Source: Nocardia sp. SYP-A9097 (GTDB lineage Bacteria; Actinomycetota; Actinomycetes; Mycobacteriales; Mycobacteriaceae). From it: a stretch of 41,471 bases of DNA. Location: the NCBI RefSeq assembly GCF_009649815.1, contig NZ_WJIC01000045.1, forward strand, positions 1 through 41,471, given 5' to 3'. The stretch's first letter is position 1. Every line of letters begins with the position of its first letter. Position numbers and translations under genes: made by a program. Below, piece after piece: positions 6,355 to 14,516 of this stretch. The notes under the pieces were generated by a model. The model was not told the origin of the DNA. It made no database searches and saw only the letters and a list, made by a program, of their open reading frames with translations.

Positions 6355-8391
6355 TCAGCCGCGGGCGGGGAGGGCGTCGGGGCGATCCGCCTCGTCGAGG
6401 AGTTTGGTGGCGATACTGTCGATGCTCTGGTCGAACAGGGCGCGCTCCTCTGGATCGGTGAGATCCCAGTCGCCGAGCTGGTTTTCGAGCCAGTGTTTCC
6501 AGGCCGCCTGTACCGCGTCGACCTCACGCAGGCCCCGCTCGGTGAGTGCCAGGTCCGCGCCGTCGAGCCGGACCAGTCCGTCGCGCTGCGCCTTCTCGAA
6601 GACCGGCTCCACCAATTCCGGTGGCACCCAATGGGTTTTGGCGATATCGGAGACCGTCACCGAGCCGCGCAGGCGCTGATACATGCGGACCTGGCCGAGC
6701 GCCCACGCCTCGTCCTTGCCAAGCGAACTACCCGCCGCCGCAAGGATTCCCGGCTCGGGTACGGCATTGTCGCGCAGCTTTCGCAGCACGCGGACGATGG
6801 CCCGCTCCATCTGCACCCCGGGATCGGGTGAATCCGGTACCGCCCAGCCCTCGCCGATATCCTTGGCCTCACCGCGCGAACTGTCGCGCAGCGGTACCTC
6901 TTTCAACAGCCAGGCGATGAGGAAGCCGAGGACCGCGACCGGCACCACCCAGCGGAAGACATAGTCGATGGAGGTGGCGTAGGCGTCGATAATCGGTGCG
7001 GCCTGCTCCGGTGGCAGGGCGCGCAGGGTCTGCGGATTCTGCGCGATCTCCGGCGGCACCTTGGCCGCCATCAGCGCCGAACTCAGGTGCGGCCCCAGCT
7101 GATTCGAGTACAGCGTGCCGAAAACCGTGGTGCCGAAGGCACTGCCGATGGTGCGGAAGAAGGTCACCCCGGAGGTCGCGGTGCCCAGATCCGAGTAGGG
7201 CACGCTGTTCTGCACCGCGATGGTGAGCACCTGCATGGCCAGACCGATACCGAGGCCCAGAATCAGCATGTACAGCGACTGCAACCAGAAACCAGTGCTC
7301 GCGTCCATGGTGGACATGAGGAACAGGCCCACCGCCATGATGGCGGTACCCGCGATCGGGAAGAACTTGTACCGTCCCGTGCGGCCCACGATCGTTCCGG
7401 AAAGGATTGAGGTGGTGAACAATCCGACCACCAGCGGCAGCGTCTGTACACCCGACGCGGTCGCCGAGACGCCCTTCACATACTGCAGGAACGCGGGCAG
7501 ATAGGTCATCGCGCCGAGCATGGCGAAGCCGACGATGAAGCTCAGGATCGAGCAGATGGTGAAGACATTGCTGCGGAACAGGCGCATGGGCAGCATGGGC
7601 TCCTCGACCCGCAACTCCACCGCCACGAATGCCACCAGCGCCACCACCGCGGCCGCGAACAGGCCGATGATCATGGCCGAGCCCCACGCGTATTCCTGTC
7701 CGCCCCACTCCAATCCGAGGATCAGGCAGGTGACGCCGATCGCGATGAGCGCGATACCGAGGTAGTCGACCAGCGGCTGCACCGCATTGCGGACCACCGG
7801 AATCGTCCGGGCCGCAACGAGAATCATGATGACGGCGATGGGCACGTTCACGTAGAAGCACCAGCGCCAGCTCAGGTGATCGGTGAACAGTCCGCCCAGC
7901 GTCGGCCCGACCACCGTGGTCACGCCGAAGACCGCGCCCAGCGCGCCCTGGTACTGGCCGCGTTCGCGCAGGGGAATCACATCGGCGATGAGCGCCATGG
8001 AGGTGACCATGAGCCCGCCCGCACCCAAACCCTGAATGGCCCGGGCAATGATCAGCAACTCCATGCCGTGCGCCATACCGGCGATGATCGAGCCGAGAAT
8101 GAAGATGGCTCCGCTGAGTTGGAAGATCAGCTTGCGGCCGAACAGATCACCGAACTTTCCGGCCAGCGCGGTGGCGATCGCCTCCGCCACCAGATAGGCG
8201 GTGACCACCCATGCCATATGACCCGCACCGCCCAGATCGGCGACAATGGTCGGCAGCGCGGTGGAGACAATGGTCGAATCGAGGGCCGCCATGAGCATTC
8301 CGAGCACGACGGTGCCGAAGATGACATTGATCCTGGCCCGGCTCAGCGGTTGAGGTATCGAAGAGGCGACGGCCGCCCTGGCACCGGTCAT
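6355..8391 (-). CDS. DHA2-type MFS drug exporter with C-terminal winged-helix-like domain
   Basis: 678 residues. Residues about 20-510 form the 14-helix DHA2 (EmrB/QacA) transporter, with the helix-1 motif LDSTIVSTALPTIVADLGG, motif A GKFGDLFGRKLIF and motif C GAVFGVTTVVGPTLGGLF. After the last helix (VVPVAVLGFLIAWLLKEVPL) come about 150 soluble residues resembling a MarR/winged-helix fold (RGSVTVSDIAKTHWVPPELV, LALTERGLREVDAVQ). M. tuberculosis Rv1877 has, as I recall, the same length and layout. The start at 8391 has no ribosome-binding site but CATACT lies 6 nt upstream, suggesting a leaderless transcript. Proton-driven efflux is inferred from the family. Confidence 0.88.
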   Translation of the reverse strand: MTGARAAVASSIPQPLSRARINVIFGTVVLGMLMAALDSTIVSTALPTIVADLGGAGHMAWVVTAYLVAEAIATALAGKFGDLFGRKLIFQLSGAIFILGSIIAGMAHGMELLIIARAIQGLGAGGLMVTSMALIADVIPLRERGQYQGALGAVFGVTTVVGPTLGGLFTDHLSWRWCFYVNVPIAVIMILVAARTIPVVRNAVQPLVDYLGIALIAIGVTCLILGLEWGGQEYAWGSAMIIGLFAAAVVALVAFVAVELRVEEPMLPMRLFRSNVFTICSILSFIVGFAMLGAMTYLPAFLQYVKGVSATASGVQTLPLVVGLFTTSILSGTIVGRTGRYKFFPIAGTAIMAVGLFLMSTMDASTGFWLQSLYMLILGLGIGLAMQVLTIAVQNSVPYSDLGTATSGVTFFRTIGSAFGTTVFGTLYSNQLGPHLSSALMAAKVPPEIAQNPQTLRALPPEQAAPIIDAYATSIDYVFRWVVPVAVLGFLIAWLLKEVPLRDSSRGEAKDIGEGWAVPDSPDPGVQMERAIVRVLRKLRDNAVPEPGILAAAGSSLGKDEAWALGQVRMYQRLRGSVTVSDIAKTHWVPPELVEPVFEKAQRDGLVRLDGADLALTERGLREVDAVQAAWKHWLENQLGDWDLTDPEERALFDQSIDSIATKLLDEADRPDALPARG

Positions 8392-8487
8392 CGGCCCAGT
8401 ATGTTTTGCCCGTCATCGAGAGCCGAGCAACGACACGGCTAACAGATACTTCGCGGGCATGCTCGGCCAGTCGGTCCACCTCCGGAA

Positions 8488-8503
8488 CTTACTCTGAAGT
8501 AAG
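8488..8503. promoter_or_regulatory. Dyad CTTACT-N4-AGTAAG upstream of SDR gene
   Basis: A 16-bp inverted repeat with perfect 6-bp half-sites lies 58 bp before the SDR start, in the divergent gap with the MFS gene. It is of the size and position of a TetR- or MarR-type operator. No such regulator is adjacent, so the binder is unknown. Confidence 0.45.
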
Positions 8504-8561
8504 GTCATGGCACCGTGTGCGACGAGGCACATCGAAAGCCGAACCTGTGAGGTCATCAGCC

Positions 8562-9437
8562 ATGGCATGGAAGCCAAGCGAAATCTCGGACCAGTCCGGA
8601 CGCACCTTCGTGATCACCGGAGCCAATGGTGGGATCGGCGAGCAGACCACCAAAGTACTCGCGAGCAAAGGTGCCACCGTCATTATGGCCTGCCGCAATG
8701 CCGCCAAGGCACAGCAGGTCGCCGACGGCATCGAGGGTGATGTGCGGGTCGCGGCACTGGATCTGGCCAGTCTCGCCTCGGTGCGTGAATTCGCGGACAG
8801 CACAGGCGCATTCGATGTACTCATCAATAATGCCGGGCTGATGAATATCCCGTTCTCGCGCACCGCGGACGGCTTCGAAACCCAGTGGGGCGTAAACCAT
8901 CTCGGCCACTACGCGCTCACCGGGCTCCTGCTGGACAAGATCTCCGACCGGGTCGTCACGCTGTCCTCCATCGCGCACAAGCAGACGCCGAAGCTGTGGA
9001 TCGACGACCTGAACTACGAGAACCGCAGGTACCAGCGCAATCTCGCGTACGCGCAGTCCAAGCTGTCCAACCTGATGTTCGCGCGGGAACTGCAACGCCG
9101 CCTCACCGCGGCCGGTTCCAGCAAGCGCTCCTACGGCGTACACCCCGGCGTCTCCGCGACCGATCTGTTCGCGCACACCGAAACCCCGCTGGACAAGATT
9201 GCCAAGCCGTTCATCCGGCTGATCGGCCACTCCCCCGCCAAGGCCGCCCACTCCTCCCTCTTCGCCGCCACCATGCCCGACGCCGACCCGGCCATCTACT
9301 GGGGACCGGCACGTTTCATGGGTAACAGGGGCCCCGTCGAACAATCCTCGTCCAGCAAGCTCTCACGGAACCAGGACCTGTGGCGTCGACTCTGGGAGGA
9401 GTCCGAGCGGCTCACCGGCGTCACCTACAAGTTCTGA
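8562..9437 (+). CDS. SDR-family oxidoreductase (retinol-dehydrogenase-like)
   Basis: 291 residues. The classical short-chain dehydrogenase motifs are in order: TGANGGIG (about 24-31) for NAD(P) binding, NNAG (about 93-96), the catalytic Ser in VVTLSSIAHK, and YAQSK with catalytic Tyr/Lys (about 161-165). The C-terminal region (GVHPGVSATDLF) matches the retinol dehydrogenase/WW-oxidoreductase-like branch. ATG at 8562 is chosen for its GAGGT site 9 nt upstream and for homology; a longer frame from 8406 would cover the dyad at 8488. Substrate unknown. Confidence 0.88.
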   Translation: MAWKPSEISDQSGRTFVITGANGGIGEQTTKVLASKGATVIMACRNAAKAQQVADGIEGDVRVAALDLASLASVREFADSTGAFDVLINNAGLMNIPFSRTADGFETQWGVNHLGHYALTGLLLDKISDRVVTLSSIAHKQTPKLWIDDLNYENRRYQRNLAYAQSKLSNLMFARELQRRLTAAGSSKRSYGVHPGVSATDLFAHTETPLDKIAKPFIRLIGHSPAKAAHSSLFAATMPDADPAIYWGPARFMGNRGPVEQSSSSKLSRNQDLWRRLWEESERLTGVTYKF

Positions 9438-9464
9438 GCGCCCAGCCGTTCGGATAATGCGACC

Positions 9465-9502
9465 TACCTCCTACTACGTGGGCCGTAGTAGGCAGGTACG
9501 GT
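9465..9502 (+). promoter_or_regulatory. Leaderless promoter covered by long dyad operator
   Basis: An inverted repeat has left arm TACCT-CCTACTACG (9465-9478) and right arm CGTAGTAGG-c-AGGTA (9484-9498), 14 bp paired with one bulged base and a 5-nt spacer. TACGGT at 9497-9502 is a -10 hexamer exactly 7 nt before GTG 9510. The dyad therefore covers the -35 region and abuts the -10 box, the classic position of a repressor site. Confidence 0.55.
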
Positions 9503-9509
9503 GGATGTC

Positions 9510-9962
9510 GTGTCCGCTGCTCCCCACCGCCGTCCGGCCCTGATCGTCTTCGTGGTCGTGGCATTCGTGGCCTGCTTGGGCCTCGGCTGGTGGCAGTGGG
9601 GGCGCTATGAATCCGGCTCGGGCACCGGGCAGAACCTCGGCTACGCACTGCAGTGGCCGCTGTTCGCGGGATTCGTGGTGTGGGCTTACCTGCGATTCGT
9701 GCGCTTGGAGAAGGACGCGCAGTCGGAGGCCACGCCGGCGCCCGCCGATGCCGGCTCCGCCGCGCGACCCAAGCGGCCCAAGCCGGTCGCGCCGCGCGAG
9801 ATTCCGGCCGGACTGCTGCCCGAGCGGCCCAAGGCGGCCGCCTCCGATGATCCGCAGACCACCGAATACAACAGGTACCTGGCCGCATTGCACGCCAGCG
9901 ATCTGGATCAGCAGATTCAGCACGCCGGGCTGCGCAACCACCCCGAAAGGAGCGCCGGGTGA
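9510..9962 (+). CDS. Membrane-anchored protein, LprD (Rv1343c) position
   Basis: 150 residues with two hydrophobic segments near the N-terminus (ALIVFVVVAFVACLGLGWW and YALQWPLFAGFVVWAYL) and a charged, Pro/Ala-rich C-terminal half. FVAC in helix 1 is a poor lipobox (Phe at -3), so lipidation is doubtful; LGWWQWGRY resembles the LGxWQxxR start of SURF1-like membrane proteins. Function unknown. By gene order it corresponds to M. tuberculosis lprD next to the DUF3817 gene. The start is GTG 9510, supported by the -10 hexamer TACGGT 7 nt upstream; GTG 9501 is the alternative. It overlaps the next gene by 4 bp. Confidence 0.75.
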   Translation: MSAAPHRRPALIVFVVVAFVACLGLGWWQWGRYESGSGTGQNLGYALQWPLFAGFVVWAYLRFVRLEKDAQSEATPAPADAGSAARPKRPKPVAPREIPAGLLPERPKAAASDDPQTTEYNRYLAALHASDLDQQIQHAGLRNHPERSAG

Positions 9963-10366
9963 CCGCGCGCGACAACCCCCAGGCCCCCGTCGCGACCGGT
10001 GAGGCCACCCTCGCGCCCCGCCCGCTCGGCGCCGCCGCACCCGAGAAGATCCGCGGCGCGCTCCTGCGCTATCGGATTCTGGCCTGGATCACCGGCCTCT
10101 GGCTGCTGGTGCTCACCGGTGAAGTGATCTACAAATACCTACTGCTCGAGGACAGCAGCACCGCGCCGCACTGGCTGTTCTACGTGGGACAGGTGCACGG
10201 CATCTTCTACATGCTGTACCTGGTGATGACCATCGACCTGGGTATCAAGGCGCGGTGGAAGCCCGTCACCACGGCGCTGACCTGCCTGGCCGGCACGATT
10301 CCGTTCCTGTCCTTCGTGTTCGAGCACATGCGCACCAAGGAAGTGAAGGCCGCCTTCGGGCTCTGA
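9959..10366 (+). CDS. DUF3817 membrane protein (Rv1342c-like)
   Basis: 135 residues with three predicted membrane segments (AWITGLWLLVLTGEVIYKYL, WLFYVGQVHGIFYMLYLVMT, TALTCLAGTIPFLSFVFEH). The HG motif in helix 2 is typical of DUF3817. The start is GTG 9959 with AAAGGAG 6 nt upstream, overlapping the preceding gene by 4 bp, so the two are translated together. Function unknown; a second DUF3817 protein is at 36001. Confidence 0.85.
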   Translation: MTARDNPQAPVATGEATLAPRPLGAAAPEKIRGALLRYRILAWITGLWLLVLTGEVIYKYLLLEDSSTAPHWLFYVGQVHGIFYMLYLVMTIDLGIKARWKPVTTALTCLAGTIPFLSFVFEHMRTKEVKAAFGL

Positions 10367-10386
10367 GCCTTCCCCCGCTACAAATC

Positions 10387-10420
10387 GAAACGCTCCCGTC
10401 CTCGTGGCCGGGAGCGTTTC
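10387..10420. terminator. Bidirectional terminator
   Basis: A perfect 12-bp stem GAAACGCTCCCG / CGGGAGCGTTTC with a 10-nt loop, between the convergent DUF3817 gene and rdgB. The stem base itself gives AAA/TTT on both sides. Confidence 0.75.
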
Positions 10421-10437
10421 TCGTTCGGGTACCGAAA

Positions 10438-11046
10438 TCAGTTGGCGGCCAGGGCCTTCAGGGCCGGGAGCAACTGGCGCAGGGCACGCCCACGGTGGGA
10501 GGCGGCGTCCTTTTCGGCGGGGGTGAGTTGGGCGGCGGAGACCGTCCCGCCCTCCGGGATGAAGAGCGGGTCGTAGCCGAAACCGCCGTCGCCCACCGGC
10601 TTTCGGGCGATGGCGCCCGGCCATTCACCGCGTACGACCTCTTCGACGCCGTCGGCGACCAGGGCACAGGCGGAGACGAAGCCGGCACCGCGCCGCTCAT
10701 CGGGGACATCGCCGAGTTGGCCGAGCAGCAGGGTGTTGTTGGCCTCGTCATTGCCGTGCGCACCGGCCCAGCGGGCCGAGAGCACGCCGGGCATACCGTT
10801 GAGGGCATCCACCGAGATACCGGAATCGTCTGCGACACAGGGTAATCCGGTGGCGGCATACCCGTCGCGGGCCTTGGCGAGGGCATTCTCCTCGAAGGTC
10901 GCGCCGGTTTCGGGTGCCTCATCGTATTCGGGCACATCGTTCAGCCCGACGATCTCGACGCCCGCGATCCCGGCCTCGTCGAGAATGCGGCGTAACTCGT
11001 TCAGCTTCTTGGCATTTCGGCTGGCGACCAGGACGCGGCGCGACAT
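10438..11046 (-). CDS. rdgB: dITP/XTP pyrophosphatase RdgB (Ham1)
   Basis: 202 residues, the usual length. It hydrolyses dITP, ITP and XTP to monophosphates, cleansing the nucleotide pool. Diagnostic segments: LVASRNAKKLNELRRIL at the N-terminus, TGATFEENALAKAR, the signature VADDSGISVDALNGMPGVLS, and GGFGYDPLFIPEG; the C-terminus has SHRGRALRQL. The ATG overlaps the rph stop codon by one base (TGATG), so the two are translationally coupled, as in mycobacteria. Confidence 0.96.
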   Translation of the reverse strand: MSRRVLVASRNAKKLNELRRILDEAGIAGVEIVGLNDVPEYDEAPETGATFEENALAKARDGYAATGLPCVADDSGISVDALNGMPGVLSARWAGAHGNDEANNTLLLGQLGDVPDERRGAGFVSACALVADGVEEVVRGEWPGAIARKPVGDGGFGYDPLFIPEGGTVSAAQLTPAEKDAASHRGRALRQLLPALKALAAN

Positions 11047-11819
11047 CAGGACTTCTTCTTCCCCTCGGACGGCTCCGGGAGCACACCCGGATACGGCAGC
11101 GCGAGCGCCTCCTTCTGCACCTGGAAGATCCGCTCACAACCCGCGAGCGCGGAGTCGAGCAGCTTGTCCAGGGTGGAGCGCGGGAAGGTCGCGCCCTCAC
11201 CGGTGCCCTGGATCTCGACCAGGGTGCCGGTATCGGTGGCCACCACATTCATATCGACCTCGGCGCGCGAATCCTCCTCGTACGGAAGGTCCAGGCGCAC
11301 CCGGCCATCCACCACGCCGACACTCACCGCGGCGATCGCACAGGAGATGGGCTGCGGATCGGTCAACTTGCCCGCCGCGCCCAGGTAGGTGATGGCATCC
11401 GAAAGCGCCACATACGCACCGGTAATGGCCGCGGTGCGGGTACCGCCGTCGGCCTGCAACACATCACAGTCCACCGCGATGGTGTTCTCGCCGATGGTCG
11501 ACAGGTCGATGCAGGCACGTAGCGAACGCCCGATCAGCCGCGAGATCTCCTGCGTGCGACCGCCCACCTTGCCCTTGACCGACTCACGCCCGGAACGGGT
11601 GTGCGTGGCCGCGGGCAGCATGGCGTATTCGGCCGTCAGCCAGCCCAATCCGGAATCCCGGCGCCACGGCGGCACGCCATCGGTGACGCTCGCGGTGCAC
11701 ATGACCCGGGTCCCGCCGAACTCCACCAGCACCGATCCCGCCGGATGCGTGGTGAACCCACGGGTGATCCTTACCTCGCGGAGTTCGTCATCCGCCCTGC
11801 CATCGGCTCGTTTAGACAC
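11046..11819 (-). CDS. rph: Ribonuclease PH
   Basis: 257 residues. This phosphorolytic 3'-5' exoribonuclease trims tRNA precursors. Recognisable segments: RPHn-type N-terminus DGRADDELREVRITRGFTTH, GSVLVEFGGTRVMCTASV, the phosphate-binding RSGRESVKGKVGGRTQEISR region, and SRAEVDMNVVATDTGTLVE. The start is GTG 11819; no ribosome-binding site is visible but TAGGCT lies exactly 7 nt upstream, so rph seems to have its own leaderless promoter inside the cluster. It lies 28 bp after the MBL gene. Confidence 0.96.
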   Translation of the reverse strand: MSKRADGRADDELREVRITRGFTTHPAGSVLVEFGGTRVMCTASVTDGVPPWRRDSGLGWLTAEYAMLPAATHTRSGRESVKGKVGGRTQEISRLIGRSLRACIDLSTIGENTIAVDCDVLQADGGTRTAAITGAYVALSDAITYLGAAGKLTDPQPISCAIAAVSVGVVDGRVRLDLPYEEDSRAEVDMNVVATDTGTLVEIQGTGEGATFPRSTLDKLLDSALAGCERIFQVQKEALALPYPGVLPEPSEGKKKS

Positions 11820-11847
11820 GGGCCACAGCCTAACGTGCGGGCCGGAC

Positions 11848-12612
11848 TCAGATTTCGAAGACCTCGCCGGGAGAAACCGCGTGCACCGGACCGCTGAAGA
11901 CGGCCTTCGCCTCGGCGATCACATCCTCGCGGGCGGTCCAGGGCGGAATGTGGGTGAGCAGCAGTTCACCGACGCCCGCCTCGGCGGCGATCATGCCCGC
12001 CTCGGTGCCCGAGAGATGGATACCCGGCGGGCGATTGGCCGGATCGTGCGTCCAGGAAGCCTCGGCGAGCAGCACATCCGCGCCACGAGCCAGGTCGTAG
12101 ACCTCGGGGCAGATGGCGGTATCACCGGTGTAGACGAAGGTGCGGCCGGAGGCCGTCTTGATGCGCAGGCCGTACGACTCCGGCGGGTGGTACATGCGCC
12201 GCGCCTCGACGGTATGGCCGGGACCGAACGGAATCGGCGCACCCACCATCCACTGCCGCATATCGATGACATCGGACCAGTCGTCGGTATCGCCACCGAT
12301 CTCCGCCGACGCATTACCGATCCGCAGCGAGGTATCCGACGGACCGTAGACAACGGCCTTACCGGTCGGCGGATTCGGATGGTAGCGCCGCCACACCAGC
12401 AGGCCCGGCAGATCCAGGCAGTGATCGGCGTGCAAATGCGTGAGGAAGATATCCACCTCACCCGGATCCAGATAGCGCTGCAACGCGCCGAGTACGCCGG
12501 GGCCGAAATCGATGACGGTCGGAGTCATATCCGGGCCGGTGAGCAAATATCCCGACGCCGGGGAATCCGGGCCGGACACACTGCCCGAGCACCCGATCAC
12601 GGTGAGGCGCAT
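11848..12612 (-). CDS. MBL-fold phosphodiesterase (Rv1339-like)
   Basis: 254 residues. A metallo-beta-lactamase fold with the metal motif THLHADHCLDLPG (HxHxDH) near residue 70, further ligands at TGDTAICPE and the final His in LLTHIPPWTAREDV, and an N-terminus VIGCSGSVSGPDSPASGYLL very like M. tuberculosis Rv1339, reported as an atypical class II cAMP phosphodiesterase. RNase Z-like relatives share the fold. The start is ATG 12612 by homology; a GTG at 12684 would add 24 residues, and neither has a good ribosome-binding site. It lies directly after the rhomboid gene, where murI would be expected between them. Confidence 0.88.
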   Translation of the reverse strand: MRLTVIGCSGSVSGPDSPASGYLLTGPDMTPTVIDFGPGVLGALQRYLDPGEVDIFLTHLHADHCLDLPGLLVWRRYHPNPPTGKAVVYGPSDTSLRIGNASAEIGGDTDDWSDVIDMRQWMVGAPIPFGPGHTVEARRMYHPPESYGLRIKTASGRTFVYTGDTAICPEVYDLARGADVLLAEASWTHDPANRPPGIHLSGTEAGMIAAEAGVGELLLTHIPPWTAREDVIAEAKAVFSGPVHAVSPGEVFEI

Positions 12613-12686
12613 TCCCCCATGCTGCCACGCTGCTGTCTCAGTCAAGGAGGGATCCCCCAAATCGCCGGCCGGGTTCACCGTCACCC

Positions 12687-13388
12687 CTACGACACGAGTC
12701 GGCCGGCACTGGCCCCGCGACGATGACGACGTTCATCCGCTGAGAGTACCCATCCCGCAACCAGGCCACCCACCGCCCCGAAAAGATGTCCTTGCCAAGA
12801 GATTCCGGGTTGGCCAGGCAGAACTCCCCACAGAATCGACCCATACAGCAACCCCACCACCAGGCCAATGGCGATCTGCACCACATTGCGCGCGAAGACG
12901 CCACGCGAGATCAGATAGGTCAGCCAGCCGAACACGAGCACCGACGCACCGATGTGCACTGAGTGCGATTGGCCCGTCAACCAGGTACCGGACTCACCGA
13001 TCACCCAGATGATCGCGGTCGCCGCGAGCCCCCGGCCGATGCCGGTGAGCAGCGTCAGCAAGCCGAGGACCAATACCGGTACGGTATTACCGATCAAATG
13101 CTCCCAATTGGCATGCAGCACAGGACCGAAGAGAATGCCGTCCAAACCGTCCGTCCGACGGGGTTTCACACCGCCCGCGGCATCGAGACTGTGATCGGTG
13201 ACCGTGTCGACGCCCTCCACCCCGTAGAGCAGAGCGGTAAACGCGAGAATGATCGCAATCGCCCGCTGCCACAGCAGCTTCAGCGCACCACCGCCCTGGG
13301 CCGCCACCCCCGGATTCGTCACCTGCCCGCGCAATCGGGCAATCCGATCGGGATCGAATGACGCGCCCACGCCGCCACTGCCGCTCAT
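12687..13388 (-). CDS. Rhomboid-family intramembrane serine protease (Rv1337-like)
   Basis: 233 residues with about six or seven membrane helices. Rhomboid features are in order: HLIGNTVPVLVLG (the H-x3-N motif in TM2), HIGASVLVFGWLTYL with the catalytic Ser in GAS, and WQGHLFGAVGGLVAGW with the catalytic His in the last helix. The Ser motif is GASV rather than GxSG, but this variation is common in actinobacteria. The start is ATG 13388 with AGGAGG 9 nt upstream. Substrates unknown. Confidence 0.92.
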   Translation of the reverse strand: MSGSGGVGASFDPDRIARLRGQVTNPGVAAQGGGALKLLWQRAIAIILAFTALLYGVEGVDTVTDHSLDAAGGVKPRRTDGLDGILFGPVLHANWEHLIGNTVPVLVLGLLTLLTGIGRGLAATAIIWVIGESGTWLTGQSHSVHIGASVLVFGWLTYLISRGVFARNVVQIAIGLVVGLLYGSILWGVLPGQPGISWQGHLFGAVGGLVAGWVLSADERRHRRGASAGRLVS

Positions 13389-13450
13389 AACCGGTACCTC
13401 CTAGGCAAGCCCTGCCCCGAGGGTACCGGCCGCAACCCCAACTACCCGGT

Positions 13451-13504
13451 GAGTGTGCAGCCATGGCGGTGAATACCGGGAAACGCCGCCATGAGTGCAC
13501 ACTC
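13451..13504. repeat. Large imperfect hairpin in cysM-rhomboid gap
   Basis: 19-nt arms (13451-13469 and 13486-13504) of which 17 pair; arms begin GAGTGTGCA and contain CATGGCGG. The loop is 16 nt. No T-tract follows on the minus strand, so it is not an ordinary terminator. Confidence 0.6.
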
Positions 13505-13510
13505 GGCGGG

Positions 13511-13546
13511 CAACGGCACTCGGTTCACCAATGACGAGTGCCGTTG
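13511..13546. terminator. Hairpin just after cysM (possible attenuator/terminator)
   Basis: A perfect 12-bp stem CAACGGCACTCG / CGAGTGCCGTTG with a 12-nt loop, 5 nt past the cysM stop codon. It lacks a T-tract, as many actinobacterial terminators do. Its loop region (GGTGAA on the minus strand) resembles the loop side of the neighbouring large hairpin. Confidence 0.5.
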
Positions 13547-13551
13547 CGGTG

Positions 13552-14514
13552 TCAGGCCCAGAGTTGGCCTTCGAGGCGGTCTTCGGCCTCTTCGAGGGTG
13601 CCGTCGTAGGCGCCGGTGGAGAGGTATTTCCAGCCGCCGTCCGCTACTACGAAGGCTATGTCGGCGGTCTTGCCTGCCGTTTGGGCCTTCTTCGCCACGC
13701 CCAGGGCGGCGTGCAGGATCGCACCGGTGGAGATACCGGCGAAAATGCCTTCCTCCATGACCAATTCGCGGGTGCGGCGGACGGCGTCGTAGGGGCCGAC
13801 CGAGAAGCGGGAGGTCAGAACGGACGCATCGTAGAGCTCGGGGATGAAGCCCTCGTCGATATTGCGGAGGCCGTAGACCAGTTCGCCGTAGCGGGGTTCG
13901 GCGGCGACTATCTCGATGCCGGAGACCTTTTCGCGCAGGAAGCGGCCGGTGCCCATGAGGGTGCCGGTGGTGCCCAGGCCCGCGACGAAATGGGTGATCT
14001 CGGGGAGGTCGGCGAGAATTTCGGGGCCGGTGGTCTCGTAGTGCGCGAGCGCGTTCGCGGGATTGCCGTACTGGTAGAGCATCACCCAGTCGGGGTGCTC
14101 CGCGGCGATCTGTTTGGCCAGCGCCACAGCCTGATTGGAGCCACCCGCGGCGGGTGAATCGATAATGCGCGCGCCGAACATGGTGAGCAGCTGGCGGCGC
14201 TCCACCGAGGTGTTCTCCGGCATGACGCAGACCAGTTGATAGCCCTTGAGTTTCGCGGCCATAGCCAGCGAGATGCCGGTATTGCCGCTGGTGGGCTCCA
14301 GGATGGTGCAGCCCGGGGTGAGTTTGCCGTCGGCTTCGGCCTGCTCGATCATGCGCAGCGCGGGACGGTCCTTGATGGAACCGGTCGGGTTGCGGTCCTC
14401 GAGCTTGGCCCACAGGCGAATGTGATTGTCGCCGTCCCACTGTGGGGACAGATTCTGCAGACCCACCAGCGGGGTGTTGCCGAGTGTCGCGATCAGCGAC
14501 TCGTAGCGGGCCAC
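13552..14514 (-). CDS. cysM: CysO-dependent cysteine synthase CysM
   Basis: 320 residues, a fold-type II PLP enzyme. N-terminus YESLIATLGNTPLVGLQNL, PLP lysine K48 in NPTGSIKDRPALR, phosphate loop EPTSGNTGISLA, and the region YGLRNIDEGFIPELYD, which in M. tuberculosis CysM carries the Arg that selects O-phosphoserine. It makes cysteine on the thiocarboxylated carrier CysO from O-phosphoserine. GTG 14514 lies 2 nt after the cysO stop, and mec and cysO are upstream in the same operon, so CysM rather than CysK is the right call. Confidence 0.95.
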   Translation of the reverse strand: MARYESLIATLGNTPLVGLQNLSPQWDGDNHIRLWAKLEDRNPTGSIKDRPALRMIEQAEADGKLTPGCTILEPTSGNTGISLAMAAKLKGYQLVCVMPENTSVERRQLLTMFGARIIDSPAAGGSNQAVALAKQIAAEHPDWVMLYQYGNPANALAHYETTGPEILADLPEITHFVAGLGTTGTLMGTGRFLREKVSGIEIVAAEPRYGELVYGLRNIDEGFIPELYDASVLTSRFSVGPYDAVRRTRELVMEEGIFAGISTGAILHAALGVAKKAQTAGKTADIAFVVADGGWKYLSTGAYDGTLEEAEDRLEGQLWA

Positions 14515-14516
14515 GG

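Noticed and set aside
4971..6527. A 518-codon minus-strand frame opposite the FAD monooxygenase
   Set aside because: Antisense to a complete flavoprotein, crosses the terminator and repeat at 6224-6297, and has biased Arg/Gly/Pro composition.
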